DNA from: Cohnella fermenti
GTDB lineage: Bacteria; Bacillota; Bacilli; Paenibacillales; Paenibacillaceae
Length of the DNA: 64,000 nucleotides
Direction of reading: 5' to 3'
Assembly: GCF_004801405.1 (NCBI RefSeq)
Contig: NZ_SSOB01000010.1
Coordinates: 1 to 64,000, forward strand
Part shown: positions 19,311 to 28,938 of the stretch, piece by piece
Layout: every line of letters starts with the position of its first letter
Position numbering within the stretch: the stretch's first letter is position 1
The notes under the pieces: model-generated
Seen by the model: the letters and a program-made list of their open reading frames with translations, nothing else
Told to the model about the DNA's origin: nothing
Database searches by the model: none
Translations under genes and position numbers: made by a program

Positions 19311-20130
19311 CCGGCTCGCGAGACTCGCACCGCTGTCCTCGCGCTTCGGCGCGGGGCAGCACCCGATACTTGAGGTCCTTCAACTGCACAACGATAATGA
19401 TGCTGATGATGACGAGCAGGAACCACGAGCTCAGCTTCCCCCAGTGCACAACGTTCCAATGCCTCTCCTGATTCGGGTACGTCCACGCCCCGAGGAACGT
19501 CGAGATGTTCTCCGCCAGCCAGATGAAGAACGCGATGAGCGCATAGGAGACGAGGGCGTGCATCCGCAGCGTCCGCCCCCCGACCTTGAAGCGAACAACC
19601 GTCCGGTAGAAAACAACCAGAAGCCCTGCGAAGATCAGCCAGCGTAAATCCGGAACGTAGTGGTGGGTGAAGAAGTTGGCATAGATGACGACTGCGATCC
19701 CGACCGCCCGGATCGCCTTCGGCCAGTTGTCGAACCTGAGGTCGAAGCGCCGCCACGCCTGGCAGATGTAGCTCGCCACGCTCGCGTACATGAAGCCGCT
19801 GTACAGCGGCACCCCGCCCAGCTTGGTCCACGCCTCCTCCGGATACGACCAGGACCCCATATTCACCTTGAACAGCTCCAGGCCGAGGCCGATCAAGTGG
19901 AACATCGTGATGACCTTGAGCTCATCCGTCGTCTCCAGCTTGAAGGCAACCATCGCGACCTGCATCGCCACGCAGATGAGCAGAATGAGATCGTACCGGT
20001 GGATAAACGGAACGTCCACAACCTTGGTAACGGCCATCGCCGAGAAAATCACAACCGGAAACAAGCAGCACAGAGCTTGCGTCCATCCGAACAGCCACAG
20101 CGTGCGCAGCCTTAGCCTCATTCTTGGCAT
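19288..20130 (-). CDS. DUF817 family membrane protein
   Basis: The 280-residue polytopic protein (7-8 hydrophobic segments) matches DUF817, recognisable by FKVNMGSWSYPEE, GVPLYSGFMYASVASYICQAWR, FFTHHYVPDLRW and FLGAWTYPNQ. The regularly placed Trp, His and acidic residues facing the membrane suggest a transporter or enzyme, but no function is established. ATG at 20130 is 11 nt after AAGGAG; a GTG at 20139 lies too close to that site. The gene converges on, and overlaps, dinB-like. Confidence 0.82.
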   Translation of the reverse strand: MPRMRLRLRTLWLFGWTQALCCLFPVVIFSAMAVTKVVDVPFIHRYDLILLICVAMQVAMVAFKLETTDELKVITMFHLIGLGLELFKVNMGSWSYPEEAWTKLGGVPLYSGFMYASVASYICQAWRRFDLRFDNWPKAIRAVGIAVVIYANFFTHHYVPDLRWLIFAGLLVVFYRTVVRFKVGGRTLRMHALVSYALIAFFIWLAENISTFLGAWTYPNQERHWNVVHWGKLSSWFLLVIISIIIVVQLKDLKYRVLPRAEARGQRCESREPVMPDNAP

Positions 20131-20227
20131 CTTCCGCACCGCTCCTTCTTCTTGACGGGCGCTTCGTTCGACGCCCCGAATGCCCCCAGCATAGCACGCC
20201 GGCCTCCGGCTCTCAATGACGGGATGG

Positions 20228-21829
20228 TTATATTTCCCTGAGCTCCGCCGCCTCCGGCTTGCCGTCGCTCGCCCCTCCCCATCTCCCGTTCACCCAACTG
20301 ATCAGGAATGCAATCGCTCCGAGCGCGAGCAGCACTCCCGCCTTGAACAGGCCGTTCTCTCCGCTCAGATCGAGGAAGATCGCCTTCAGCGCGACAATTC
20401 CGAGAATAAACGAGCCGAACCAGCGGAACACCGCTTGCTTCCGGTATGAGCCCCACAGCGTGAGCAGCAGCGCGTACACGCCCCAACTGATCGACAGCGC
20501 AAGCTGCTTCGCCGTGTCGCCCGCTTCCGGGGCGTAGATATCGTACACGTTGACGATCTGCAGCGTCAGCAAGCCGCCGACAACCGCATGGGAGAGAATC
20601 GCGAACAGGTGCGACGTGCCTTGGCCCCGGCCGTCCGGCAGCGGGCCGGAAGCCGCGCGGGCCGAGAAGTAGAAGCCCATCGCCGCGAGCAGCATCCAGG
20701 CGAGCGCGCCGCCGTTCAGGAACGGCACGTAGACGCCGAACCAATCGCCGCGCGGGGTATCCCATGTCACCGCGAACCAGTAGATGCCGACCGCGAACCA
20801 GACGATGACGGCCGCCCCTTCCCCGAGCGGCCAGTTCTTGAGCCGGCCGATTACGGCGGCGGCAAGCGCAATGCCGATCCACAGGTATGTGTTAATGAGC
20901 GGCTTCGCTTCCCAGCCGTTGCCAAGCTGAGCAAGCGCGATGAGCAGAAGCAGCGCCCCGCCTCCGGCATGGCTCGCGGCATAGGCGGCGAAGCTGCCGG
21001 AGAGGCGATGAACGAGCAGTCCGGCCGCAGCATACAAGAGGCCGATCGCGGTCAACGTCACGCCGTACGGCACGTCGCCGTCCCAGATCAGGAGCGCCCA
21101 GCAGCCGAAGCCGACGCCATTGACCAGGCTGAGGTAGAGGTTCGCGCCGTCGAAGCAGCGGCCGTTCTTCCAGGAGGCGACCAGGAAGCCCGCCAGGTAG
21201 AAGACGAACGCGGCGATCGCGTAGCGGATCGGCTTGCTCCACAGCCCTTCCATCCCCGGGTCGAACGCAAGGAAGTATACCGCATACAAGGTCCACGTTC
21301 CGAAGAAGGCGACGACGCGCAGCTCCGTCCACTTCTTGTAGATGCTGAGGAAGAAGAACGCGGCGTTCACGATAAGCAGATAGAGGAACAAGGTGAACAC
21401 CTGATCCGTCTCCGGACGCATCATCATCGGCGACAGGAGCGCTCCGGCCAGTGCGATGTTCATCAGCAGCCGGGAATCACGGCGCAGCGAGAACAGCACG
21501 AGCAGCACCGTGATTGCCGTCATGCCGAGCAGCACGGTCATCGGCGTCCACAGGCCGTAATAGATGCCTGCGAACGAGAACGTCGCGTACAGGATCGACG
21601 TGCCGAGACCGATGCCGAGCTCGCCGACGAGTTGGTTGCGGTTCTTCAGCACCCAGGCGTAGCCCCCGAGCGCGATGCCCGCTCCGCTCAGCAGCCCGAT
21701 GCCGATCTTGAGCGTATCGGTCAGCCAGCCTTGATCGATCGTGTAGCGGAACAACGTAATCGCCGCGGCCAGCACGAGCAGCACTCCGAGCAGCGACGTC
21801 CAATGCTTGCTTAGCATCTTCTGATTCAT
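20228..21829 (-). CDS. DUF2339/DUF2157-like polytopic membrane protein
   Basis: The 533-residue protein is almost entirely hydrophobic, with some 14-16 predicted membrane segments. The opening (KHWTSLLGVLLVLAAAITLFRYTIDQGWL...LKIGIGLLSGAGIALGGY) and ELGIGLGTSILYATFSFAGIYYGL resemble DUF2339 proteins. No function is known. Its ATG overlaps the stop of the upstream YwaF-like gene (ATGA), implying coupled translation of two integral membrane proteins. Confidence 0.78.
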   Translation of the reverse strand: MNQKMLSKHWTSLLGVLLVLAAAITLFRYTIDQGWLTDTLKIGIGLLSGAGIALGGYAWVLKNRNQLVGELGIGLGTSILYATFSFAGIYYGLWTPMTVLLGMTAITVLLVLFSLRRDSRLLMNIALAGALLSPMMMRPETDQVFTLFLYLLIVNAAFFFLSIYKKWTELRVVAFFGTWTLYAVYFLAFDPGMEGLWSKPIRYAIAAFVFYLAGFLVASWKNGRCFDGANLYLSLVNGVGFGCWALLIWDGDVPYGVTLTAIGLLYAAAGLLVHRLSGSFAAYAASHAGGGALLLLIALAQLGNGWEAKPLINTYLWIGIALAAAVIGRLKNWPLGEGAAVIVWFAVGIYWFAVTWDTPRGDWFGVYVPFLNGGALAWMLLAAMGFYFSARAASGPLPDGRGQGTSHLFAILSHAVVGGLLTLQIVNVYDIYAPEAGDTAKQLALSISWGVYALLLTLWGSYRKQAVFRWFGSFILGIVALKAIFLDLSGENGLFKAGVLLALGAIAFLISWVNGRWGGASDGKPEAAELREI

Positions 21830-22542
21830 GATCGTTCGACCTCTTCCGAATGGGATGGGACACCGGCGATCCGGTCGATCGCCCTTACAATTCCATACAG
21901 CGCCAGACACATCAGGACGGCGACAAGCTCAAGCTGGACGATGTACCACGGCCACGGCCCGAGCAGGTCGAGCAGCGAGCCGCCGGCCGGCTTGCGGGCG
22001 AGGAACATGAAGTTCGTTCCCGCCAGCGCATTCGCGATCGCGGCCGGGATCGCCAGCAGGTTCAGCCAGAGCACCGCCCGCAGCGCGGCGCCGATCGTCG
22101 GCCGGTACCGCTCGACGGCGGTCATGTAGACGCTTGCCGCCACGATGGCGATGTGGGCGGCGAAGAAGTGGAAGTAGCGGAAGTCCGGGAAGCTCTGCCT
22201 CAGATCCGGAGTCAGCAGCGCCTGCAGAGCGCCGAGGATGCCGAGGAAGAACGTCGCCTCGTAGAGCCTTCGGCTTCCGGTCAGCAGCAGCGCGACCGAG
22301 AACCAGAGCATCAGGCTGCACAACTGGAAGGGGAGAGCCCCGATCCCCCAGCCGCCCGACAGGCCGTACGACACCTGCAGAGCCAGCTCGCTGCCGACGA
22401 GCGTCAGCACGATTCCCCGCTTGAGGGCGCGCCCCGCTCTCGGCTTCCGAAGCCACGCCCGGAACGCGACGATCGCCGCAATCGCGACAACCGCCGCGGC
22501 CAGAGCCGCCCAATGCGCCGCATGATAAGCCTGGAATTCCAT
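21826..22542 (-). CDS. YwaF/TIGR02206 family membrane protein
   Basis: The 238-residue protein has about seven membrane helices and the conserved core of the YwaF family: LPFQLCSLMLW, a central HFFAAHIAIVAASVYMT with two His, and TNFMFLARKPAGGSLLDLLGPWPWYI. The last motif is highly characteristic. Function is unknown. ATG at 22542 is preceded by GAGGGGG; a GTG/ATG extension upstream is basic and lacks family similarity. It forms a two-gene operon with the DUF2339-like gene. Confidence 0.82.
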   Translation of the reverse strand: MEFQAYHAAHWAALAAAVVAIAAIVAFRAWLRKPRAGRALKRGIVLTLVGSELALQVSYGLSGGWGIGALPFQLCSLMLWFSVALLLTGSRRLYEATFFLGILGALQALLTPDLRQSFPDFRYFHFFAAHIAIVAASVYMTAVERYRPTIGAALRAVLWLNLLAIPAAIANALAGTNFMFLARKPAGGSLLDLLGPWPWYIVQLELVAVLMCLALYGIVRAIDRIAGVPSHSEEVERS

Positions 22543-22610
22543 CGCGCTTCCGCCCCCTCGCTTCGTTAATCGCACTGCTGTTTACAACCCTTATTTTAGA
22601 AAAAAGACGC

Positions 22611-22641
22611 AAAAAAAATAGTACCATCTTCGCCTGGTACC
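22611..22641 (-). terminator. Terminator of the kinase/regulator operon
   Basis: Minus strand GTACCA-GGCGAAGA-TGGTAC followed by TATTTTTTTT, 70 nt after the response-regulator stop. Confidence 0.75.
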
Positions 22642-22711
22642 ATTCCTTCGCGCCTAGCATTCACCGGTCTCTAACCACTTAAACGTCTAATGCCGCAAAA
22701 TTGTAACACCG

Positions 22712-23404
22712 TTAATCTCCGTCCCGCTTCTCCTCGCCGGAACGCTCGAACAAGCCCATCTCCTTCGCCTGCTGCGCCGCTTCCTTGGAGGAACCCGTCT
22801 TCAGCTTCCGCAGAATGTTGCCGACGTGGTTCTTGACCGTGCGCAGCGACAGGAACCGCTTCTCGGCGATCTGCGACTGCGAATAGCCCTCGTCGATCAG
22901 CTCGAGCAGCTCCAGCTCCGACGGCGTGATGAGGTCGCGCAGCTTCTTGGCCTCGAACTCCCGCTCGATCCCCTTCAGCCGGCGGAATTCCTCGCGCATC
23001 CGCTCCGCGGCGGCCGGGCTGATCGGCGACTGGTGGCTCGCGGCCGCCCGCACCGCCGCAGGCAGCGACTCGAAGTCGCTCTTGATCTGGTAGTCGATCG
23101 CCCCCGCCTGGAACGAACGGAGAATGAGTTCCTTCTCCTCCATCGAGGTGAGCATGACGACCCGCGCTCCGGTCGCGAGCGCCGCTTCCTCCGCCAGCCG
23201 GATTCCTTCGGGGACGCCGTCCAGCATGATGTCCATAAGAACGACGTCCGCCGCCGGGCTGCCGCCTTCCAGCGCCTCCCGAACGGCCGCCGGGTCTCCG
23301 GACGAATAGACGACCGCAAGGTCGCTCTCCCGGCTCAGATAGGCCGTCAGCCCTCGAAGCCAATCCCGGTCATCCTCGACGATCCATACCTTGATGCGCT
23401 CCAA
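22712..23404 (-). CDS. NarL/FixJ-type response regulator
   Basis: A 230-residue regulator with an N-terminal receiver domain (acidic pocket EDD at 10-12, phospho-acceptor Asp58 in LMDIM, Lys near 108) and a C-terminal helix-turn-helix of LuxR type (TPSELELLELIDEGYSQSQIA, LRTVKNHVGNILRKL). The middle has a helical linker. The start is TTG at 23404, with GGAGG 8 nt upstream; no better start exists before the conserved VWIVEDD. It overlaps the end of the kinase gene by 35 bp, so the pair forms a two-component system. The LuxR HTH is slightly atypical. Confidence 0.88.
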   Translation of the reverse strand: MERIKVWIVEDDRDWLRGLTAYLSRESDLAVVYSSGDPAAVREALEGGSPAADVVLMDIMLDGVPEGIRLAEEAALATGARVVMLTSMEEKELILRSFQAGAIDYQIKSDFESLPAAVRAAASHQSPISPAAAERMREEFRRLKGIEREFEAKKLRDLITPSELELLELIDEGYSQSQIAEKRFLSLRTVKNHVGNILRKLKTGSSKEAAQQAKEMGLFERSGEEKRDGD

Positions 23405-24815
23405 CCCTCTCGCCTCCTCCGGCTGCTGAATGCCCGATTTTCCCCGTTGCCGCAGCCTTCACCGCCTTCGCCGCCTTCTTCGGCAGACTCAGGTACACCG
23501 CCGTCCCCTTGCCGGGGCGGCTGTCGAGATGAAGCGAACCGCCGTGCTTGCGCATGACGTGATAGGCATACGGCAGCCCAAGCCCGAAGTTGGCCGCTCC
23601 GCCGCGGGTCGTGTAGAACGGCTCCAGCGCCCGCCGCGCCTGCGCCCGGTCCATCCCCGGCCCCGTGTCCCGCACCTCGACGATCAGTTCCCGCTTCGTC
23701 GCCGCGAGCCTCACGGTCAGCGCCCCTTCCCCGTTCAGCGCTTCGATTGCGTTCGACAACACGTTGTTCAACGCCTCGGCCACCTGCGCCGCGTCCAGCC
23801 GGCAGCGCCAGCCTTCTTCCGCTTCGACGGCCAACCTCGTCCGGCCAAGCCGCGGGACGACCGTCGCCGCCGCTGCCTTGACCAGCTCCCCGAGATCGGC
23901 TTCGCCCGGCCGCAGCACGAGCTCCTCCGTCCGGCGGTGCACGCGGGAGATCATCTCCTGCATATGGCTCGATGCACGCAGCACCGTCTCGATATCCTCG
24001 AGCAGATCCGGCTGGGAGGTGCTCTGTGCGTAGGCTTTCATTTTCTCCCCGAAGAGCTTGATCTTGCCCGCATCGTTCTTGATCGCATGGTTCAGAATCG
24101 CCGTCCCCGACGTCACGACCCGCATCGCGGAATCGAGCCGCCGCCTCTCCACGAGCACGCTCAGCCCCATGAAGCCGTACGTGAACAAGCCGAGCACGAA
24201 CGCGGCGACGCCAAGGCCGACGAACCAGGTGTTGTACACCCACATCCGCATCATCCCGAGGCTGGGCAGGACGAAGTTCATCACCGCGAAGAAGACGACC
24301 GGGGGCAGCACGGATAAGCAGACGATCCAGTAGCCGGACGACCATGCGGCATGGCGGGGCTTGCGCATCAGGACAAGGACGACTCCGACTGCGATATACG
24401 GCACCGCCCACCAGACGGCAATCGTATACGAGATGGGCATCCTCTCGGTGTAGCCCGGCGTGAACAGCACGCAATAGACGATCGGCGCGAGCAGCAGAAG
24501 CGGAACGGCGATCGACAGCCTCCGGGAGAGCGCCCGCCCGCGATAGGAGATCGCGAACAGCAGGAAGAAGTACGGAACTCCATAGTAGGAGGAGACGGAA
24601 GAAGCCGCTTGAACGTGATAGAGCAGCCGGCCCCAGCTCTCGTACCGCCCCAGACCGTCCAGATACGGCAGGAAGCGGCCGTCGAGAACGGCTGCGAGAG
24701 CTCCCGTGCCGCCGAAGAAGGCGACTCCGCCGAGCCGGCGCAGGTCCGCCGAACGCCGGTCGGCAAGCAGCATAAACGCCGCGACGGCCCATAATGCGAT
24801 CCACACGAACAGCAT
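23370..24815 (-). CDS. Sensor histidine kinase with polytopic membrane sensor
   Basis: The 481-residue kinase has six to seven hydrophobic segments in its first ~225 residues, with no large extracytoplasmic loop, then a dimerisation helix with the phospho-acceptor in LNHAIKNDAGKIK (His243) and a C-terminal ATPase with NVLSNAIEAL (N box), DTGPGM (G1) and GLGLPYAYHVMRKHGG (G2). ATG at 24815 is 7 nt after GGGAGGAG; an upstream TTG would begin in a repeat region and lacks a site. It is 93 bp downstream of the hybrid kinase gene and overlaps its regulator, suggesting a membrane-state or small-ligand sensor of unknown signal. Confidence 0.88.
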   Translation of the reverse strand: MLFVWIALWAVAAFMLLADRRSADLRRLGGVAFFGGTGALAAVLDGRFLPYLDGLGRYESWGRLLYHVQAASSVSSYYGVPYFFLLFAISYRGRALSRRLSIAVPLLLLAPIVYCVLFTPGYTERMPISYTIAVWWAVPYIAVGVVLVLMRKPRHAAWSSGYWIVCLSVLPPVVFFAVMNFVLPSLGMMRMWVYNTWFVGLGVAAFVLGLFTYGFMGLSVLVERRRLDSAMRVVTSGTAILNHAIKNDAGKIKLFGEKMKAYAQSTSQPDLLEDIETVLRASSHMQEMISRVHRRTEELVLRPGEADLGELVKAAAATVVPRLGRTRLAVEAEEGWRCRLDAAQVAEALNNVLSNAIEALNGEGALTVRLAATKRELIVEVRDTGPGMDRAQARRALEPFYTTRGGAANFGLGLPYAYHVMRKHGGSLHLDSRPGKGTAVYLSLPKKAAKAVKAAATGKIGHSAAGGGERVGAHQGMDRRG

Positions 24816-24864
24816 GCCTGCGCTCCTCCCGATCGTTGTCCTCGTACGAGCCTTTCCTTGCTTC

Positions 24865-24903
24865 TCCGACAATAGTTCGACAATACCTTACTTGTTCGAC
24901 AAT
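24865..24903 (-). repeat. Three ATTGTCGAA direct repeats upstream of the kinase-regulator pair
   Basis: On the minus strand ATTGTCGAA (24895-24903), ATTGTCGAA (24876-24884) and ATTGTCGGA (24865-24873) lie in tandem, 19 and 11 bp apart, in the 93-bp gap between the hybrid kinase and the next kinase. Candidate operator. Confidence 0.45.
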
Positions 24904-24908
24904 GCAGG

Positions 24909-27900
24909 CTATTCCCCTTCTTCGCGCAGCCTGGACAAGGCGGCTCCGATTCGGAGCGTGATCTTCGTTCCTTGCCCGCTCGCACTGTCGATCTCCAGCT
25001 CCGTCCCGTAGAGCGTCCGCAGCCGGCGCCGCACGTTCGCCAGGCCGACGCCGGTCCGGCGGAGGCGGGCACCTTCCGCACCGGCATCGTTCATCCCGGC
25101 AGCGTTATCTCCGGCCTCGTCCCCTCCGGCTTCCTCCGCCTGCGGCATTCCCGGCCCATTGTCCGCCACCTCGACGACGATGCCTCCCGCCCCCTCGCTT
25201 CTCGCGACGATGGACACGGTTCCGCCGGACAGCCGCTTCGTTGCGCCGTGTCGGACCGCGTTCTCCACGATCGGCTGCACGATCAGCGGCGGAACGAGCG
25301 CGTCCAGGCCATCCTCGATGTCGAACTCCAGCTTCAGCCGCTCGCCGAAGCGGGCCTGTTCGATGAAGAGATAGGACTTCGTCTGCTCGAGCTCCTTCGC
25401 GAACGGAATGAGCTCCTCCCGGCTGTCGAAGTCGAAGCTGCCGCGCAGGAACTGGCTCAGCCGGCCCAGCATCTCCCGGGATCGCTCGACGTCCGTGTAG
25501 CTTGCCGAGAGGACGGCATTAAGCGCGTTGAACAGGAAGTGCGGCTTGATCTGCGCGCGCAGGAAGTCGAGCTCCGAACGAACAAGCTCCCGTGCCGAGC
25601 TCTTCATCTCCAGCAGCGTGCGCACCCGCGCCTTCAGCTCCTCGGCTTCGACGGGCTTGCCCAAGTAATCGTTCGCCCCCGCTTCGAAGCCGAGCAGGCG
25701 ATCCTCCATCCGGCTGCGCGCCGTCAGAATGAGCACCGGAAGCTCCGACAGCGAGTAGCGCGTGCGGATCGCCCGGCACACCTCGTAGCCGCTCATCCGC
25801 GGCATCATGAGGTCCAGGACGACGAGCTCGACGTCCTTGCGCTCCTCCAGAAGCTGCAGCGCCTCTTCGCCGCCGCAGGCCGTCAGCACCGAATAGCTCT
25901 CCATCGTGAGCAGATTGATCAACACCTGGCGATTCGCGGCATCGTCGTCGACGACCAGAATCGTCTGCGGATGCCGAGCCAAGACGCGCGGCGCGGCGTC
26001 CTGCCGCTCCGGCTGCCGGCCGTCCGGCACCGTCGCCGCCTCCGATCTCTCCAAGGCCGCCGCCACATATTCGGCAGCCGGGGAGGCAGCCGGGGAGGCG
26101 GCCGATGAGATGGTCGGGGATGCAGCCGGGGATGCGGTCGGGGAAGTGAGCGGAGATGCGATCGGAAGCGTAAAGGTGAAGGCGGCGCCCTCCCCCGGCT
26201 GCGAACGGACGGATATCGATCCTCCGTGCAGCTCGACCAGCTTCTTCGTCACGCTAAGCCCCAGGCCCATGCCGCCGTAGTCTCTCGCGATCGAGCTGTC
26301 CGCCTGCTCGAACGACTCGAAGACCGCCTCCTGCCGGTCCTGCGGGATGCCGACTCCCGTATCCGAGACAGTGACGGCCACCCATCCGTTCCTCGCCGAG
26401 GCGGAGACGGCGACCTCCCCCTCCGACGTAAACTTGAATGCGTTGCCGATCAGGTTGTGCAAGATTTGCGTCAGCCGATCCTCGTCCCCCCGGACCCTTG
26501 GCAGCGTATCCGGCAGCCGGTCGATCGGGCGGACCCGAAGATTGGAACTGACGGCGTGCATCTCCAGCACGACCTTGACGAGCGCCTTCAGATCGACGGA
26601 GTCCGCGCGCAGAACGATCTCTCCGTTGTTCAGCTTCGAGAAATCCAGAATGTCGCCGACGAGATGAGACATGCGACGGCCCGAATTGACGATGAGGGAC
26701 AGGTTGTGCCCTTGGACGGAGCTCATCTTCCCGGCTGCCCCGTCCAGCATCGATTGGGCGATGTTGATCATGGCGTGAAGCGGCGTGCGCAGCTCATGGG
26801 ACGTATTCGCCATGAATTCGTCCTTCAGCTTGTCGAGAGATTTTAGCTTCTCGGACAGCCGCTCCACCGTCGTGAACGCCCGGGTGAACCGTCGCGACAG
26901 GAACAGAAGCTGGCAGAGCATAAAGCCGACGAAGGAGATCGGCTGCAGGGAGTAAGCCGCCATCGCTCCGCCGTTGTACAGGAACGAGCCGAGGTTGATG
27001 AGGAAGATGAACAAGGCGCTGAGCGCCATGTACAGCGCGCCTTCATCGCGGCGAACGGCGCTTCTGCCCATAATTCCCATGCAATAGAACATGAGCGCGA
27101 AGCTGAGCAAGTAATACAGCCAATCCCAGGAGCTGAATACGGCGGACGGAGCGGCGAGAATGACGAGAAGACGAACCGCCAGCTCCGCTTCGAACGTCCG
27201 CACGATCCACCGCTGCGCATAGCGGGGGAAGGAGAGCCGCGTATACATGAGCAAGCTGTATTCCGAGGCAAGTCCCGAGAGGAACTGCAGCTTCGTAAAC
27301 GCTATGTAAGACATATCCGGGAACATCAGACCGAACAGCTTGTCCCCGTGCGTCATCAGATAGACGAAGTTCGCGATGCACGTCAGCCCGAACCAGAGCA
27401 GCGCGTCCTGATTGCCCGATCGCATCCGATAGAGCACGATCATATAAGCGCCGAGCAGCAGTATAATGAAGCCGGTTACAGCATCCAGCGCAACCGTCTT
27501 GTCCCGGTAGCCGGCGATCGCCTTCTGTTCGCCGAAGTAGATCGGGTGCGTAATTCCGCCGGTCGTGTAATCGTAATTGGCCACTTGAAGCACGATCTGA
27601 AGCTTGCCGCCGCTTGCCTCCAGATAGCTTGCATAAGGGAGGTTTGCCGCTTCCGTGCTCGTCCGGCCCGCGCCGGGGATGCCCCCCGAGCCGATCTCCG
27701 CGCCGTCCGCGAACAGCCGATGGGCCGTCTTCACATTGTTGACGATTATCCCGTATCTGCCGTCGCCCGAAGCCGGAAGCCGGATCGTGAGGCGATAGGT
27801 TCCATAGCCGAAGGAAGACGGCTCGCCCGCTTCGCCGCCGACCTCCCACGCGGACGGAACGTCCTCGTAGCCGGTCAAGCTCGAAGCGGCTCCGCCGGCC

Positions 27901-28142
27901 GCGTTCGCCTCCATGAAGTCCTTCGGCTCCAGCAGCCTGCCCTCGTAGAACTCCCACTGCCCATTCAGAGGAACGATGCTCTGACCCTCCCGGTTCCACT
28001 CCGTCAGATCCAATACCCCTTGCACCGCTTCCGGAGCTTGTCCGTCAATCGAGCGGTAGGAGAGGAGCAGATACCAGCAGCAGCCCGCAACAAGCAAGCT
28101 GAGAAAAACAACAGGGACAACGGCTTGCTTCAAACGGTTCAC
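24909..28142 (-). CDS. Double-kinase hybrid: 7TMR-DISM sensor, HisKA kinase, receiver, LytS-type kinase
   Basis: A 1077-residue sensor. In order: signal anchor (residues ~8-30), extracytoplasmic jelly-roll region (~40-205, GQWEFYEG, YGTYRLTI), a seven-helix DISM membrane block (~220-400), HisKA (NTSHELRTPLHAM) with HATPase (NLIGNAFKFT, DTGVGIP, GMGLGLSVTKKLVELHGG), an Ala/Ser/Pro/Thr linker of short repeats (~675-705), a receiver (VVDDDAANR, LDLMMPRMSG, LGKPVEAEEL) and a second kinase of His_kinase/LytS type (AQIKPHFLFNALNAVLS) with its own ATPase (PIVENAVRHGA, GVGLANVRRRL). GTG start with AAGGAGA. Such fusions are known in Paenibacillus. It follows rpiA by 24 bp. Confidence 0.9.
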   Translation of the reverse strand: MNRLKQAVVPVVFLSLLVAGCCWYLLLSYRSIDGQAPEAVQGVLDLTEWNREGQSIVPLNGQWEFYEGRLLEPKDFMEANAAGGAASSLTGYEDVPSAWEVGGEAGEPSSFGYGTYRLTIRLPASGDGRYGIIVNNVKTAHRLFADGAEIGSGGIPGAGRTSTEAANLPYASYLEASGGKLQIVLQVANYDYTTGGITHPIYFGEQKAIAGYRDKTVALDAVTGFIILLLGAYMIVLYRMRSGNQDALLWFGLTCIANFVYLMTHGDKLFGLMFPDMSYIAFTKLQFLSGLASEYSLLMYTRLSFPRYAQRWIVRTFEAELAVRLLVILAAPSAVFSSWDWLYYLLSFALMFYCMGIMGRSAVRRDEGALYMALSALFIFLINLGSFLYNGGAMAAYSLQPISFVGFMLCQLLFLSRRFTRAFTTVERLSEKLKSLDKLKDEFMANTSHELRTPLHAMINIAQSMLDGAAGKMSSVQGHNLSLIVNSGRRMSHLVGDILDFSKLNNGEIVLRADSVDLKALVKVVLEMHAVSSNLRVRPIDRLPDTLPRVRGDEDRLTQILHNLIGNAFKFTSEGEVAVSASARNGWVAVTVSDTGVGIPQDRQEAVFESFEQADSSIARDYGGMGLGLSVTKKLVELHGGSISVRSQPGEGAAFTFTLPIASPLTSPTASPAASPTISSAASPAASPAAEYVAAALERSEAATVPDGRQPERQDAAPRVLARHPQTILVVDDDAANRQVLINLLTMESYSVLTACGGEEALQLLEERKDVELVVLDLMMPRMSGYEVCRAIRTRYSLSELPVLILTARSRMEDRLLGFEAGANDYLGKPVEAEELKARVRTLLEMKSSARELVRSELDFLRAQIKPHFLFNALNAVLSASYTDVERSREMLGRLSQFLRGSFDFDSREELIPFAKELEQTKSYLFIEQARFGERLKLEFDIEDGLDALVPPLIVQPIVENAVRHGATKRLSGGTVSIVARSEGAGGIVVEVADNGPGMPQAEEAGGDEAGDNAAGMNDAGAEGARLRRTGVGLANVRRRLRTLYGTELEIDSASGQGTKITLRIGAALSRLREEGE

Positions 28143-28166
28143 GATACTCGGTCTCCTTCTGCCCGT

Positions 28167-28847
28167 TCAGGGCATAAGAACTTCGATGCTTCCATCCTTC
28201 CGTGAAGCGACGACGGCGGAAGTCATGCCGATGAAGAGGCCGTTGTCCACGACGGCCGGAATCTGGTTCAGCCGGGCGTTCAAGCTTGCCGGATCGACGA
28301 TGCGGCCGAAGCGGCAATCCGCGATCCAATTGCCGTTGTCCGTTACGTAGCGATCGCCGCCCGGCGCCAGCCGAATGACGGGATCGCCGCCCAGCTCGCA
28401 CAGCCGATTCAACGTAAGCCGTTCCGCGAACGGAACGATCTCCACCGGCAGCGGGAACGCCCCAAGCGTCGGAACGAGCTTGGATTCGTCCACGATAACG
28501 ACGAAGCGATCGCTCGCGGCTGCCAGCACCTTCTCCCTCAGCAGCGCTCCGCCCCCTCCCTTGATCAGATGAAGACGTTCGTCCACCTCGTCCGCCCCGT
28601 CGATCGTCAGGTCGATTCGATCGATCTCGTTCAGAGAGACGAAGGGGATGCCCAGCTCGATCGCCAACTGCTCGGAGCGCATCGAACTGGCGACCGCCCG
28701 AATGGACAGCCCTTCCTTCACGCGTTCGGCGATCCGCCGAATGGCCCAATAAGCGGTCGACCCCGTTCCGAGTCCGACCGTCATTCCGTCCTCGATCCAT
28801 TCGGCGGCTCTCTCCGCCGCTCTCCTCTTCAACTCGTCCGCGTTCAT
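28167..28847 (-). CDS. rpiA: Ribose-5-phosphate isomerase A
   Basis: RpiA interconverts ribose 5-phosphate and ribulose 5-phosphate in the pentose phosphate pathway. The 226-residue protein has the expected length and all family motifs: GLGTGSTAYW, ASSMRSEQLA, DLTIDGADEVD with the catalytic Asp residues, LIKGGGGALLREK with the catalytic Lys, and DNGNWIADC. ATG at 28847 is preceded by CGGAG. It is the first gene of a probable unit with the downstream hybrid kinase; the link between sugar metabolism and that sensor is only positional. Confidence 0.95.
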   Translation of the reverse strand: MNADELKRRAAERAAEWIEDGMTVGLGTGSTAYWAIRRIAERVKEGLSIRAVASSMRSEQLAIELGIPFVSLNEIDRIDLTIDGADEVDERLHLIKGGGGALLREKVLAAASDRFVVIVDESKLVPTLGAFPLPVEIVPFAERLTLNRLCELGGDPVIRLAPGGDRYVTDNGNWIADCRFGRIVDPASLNARLNQIPAVVDNGLFIGMTSAVVASRKDGSIEVLMP

Positions 28848-28938
28848 CGCATGACAACTCCGATCCCACCGCGTTTTATCGAAAAGTATACTACCAAAGC
28901 AACCGAAAGGATAGGGTTCCGGGCGCGCCCATGGCAAA

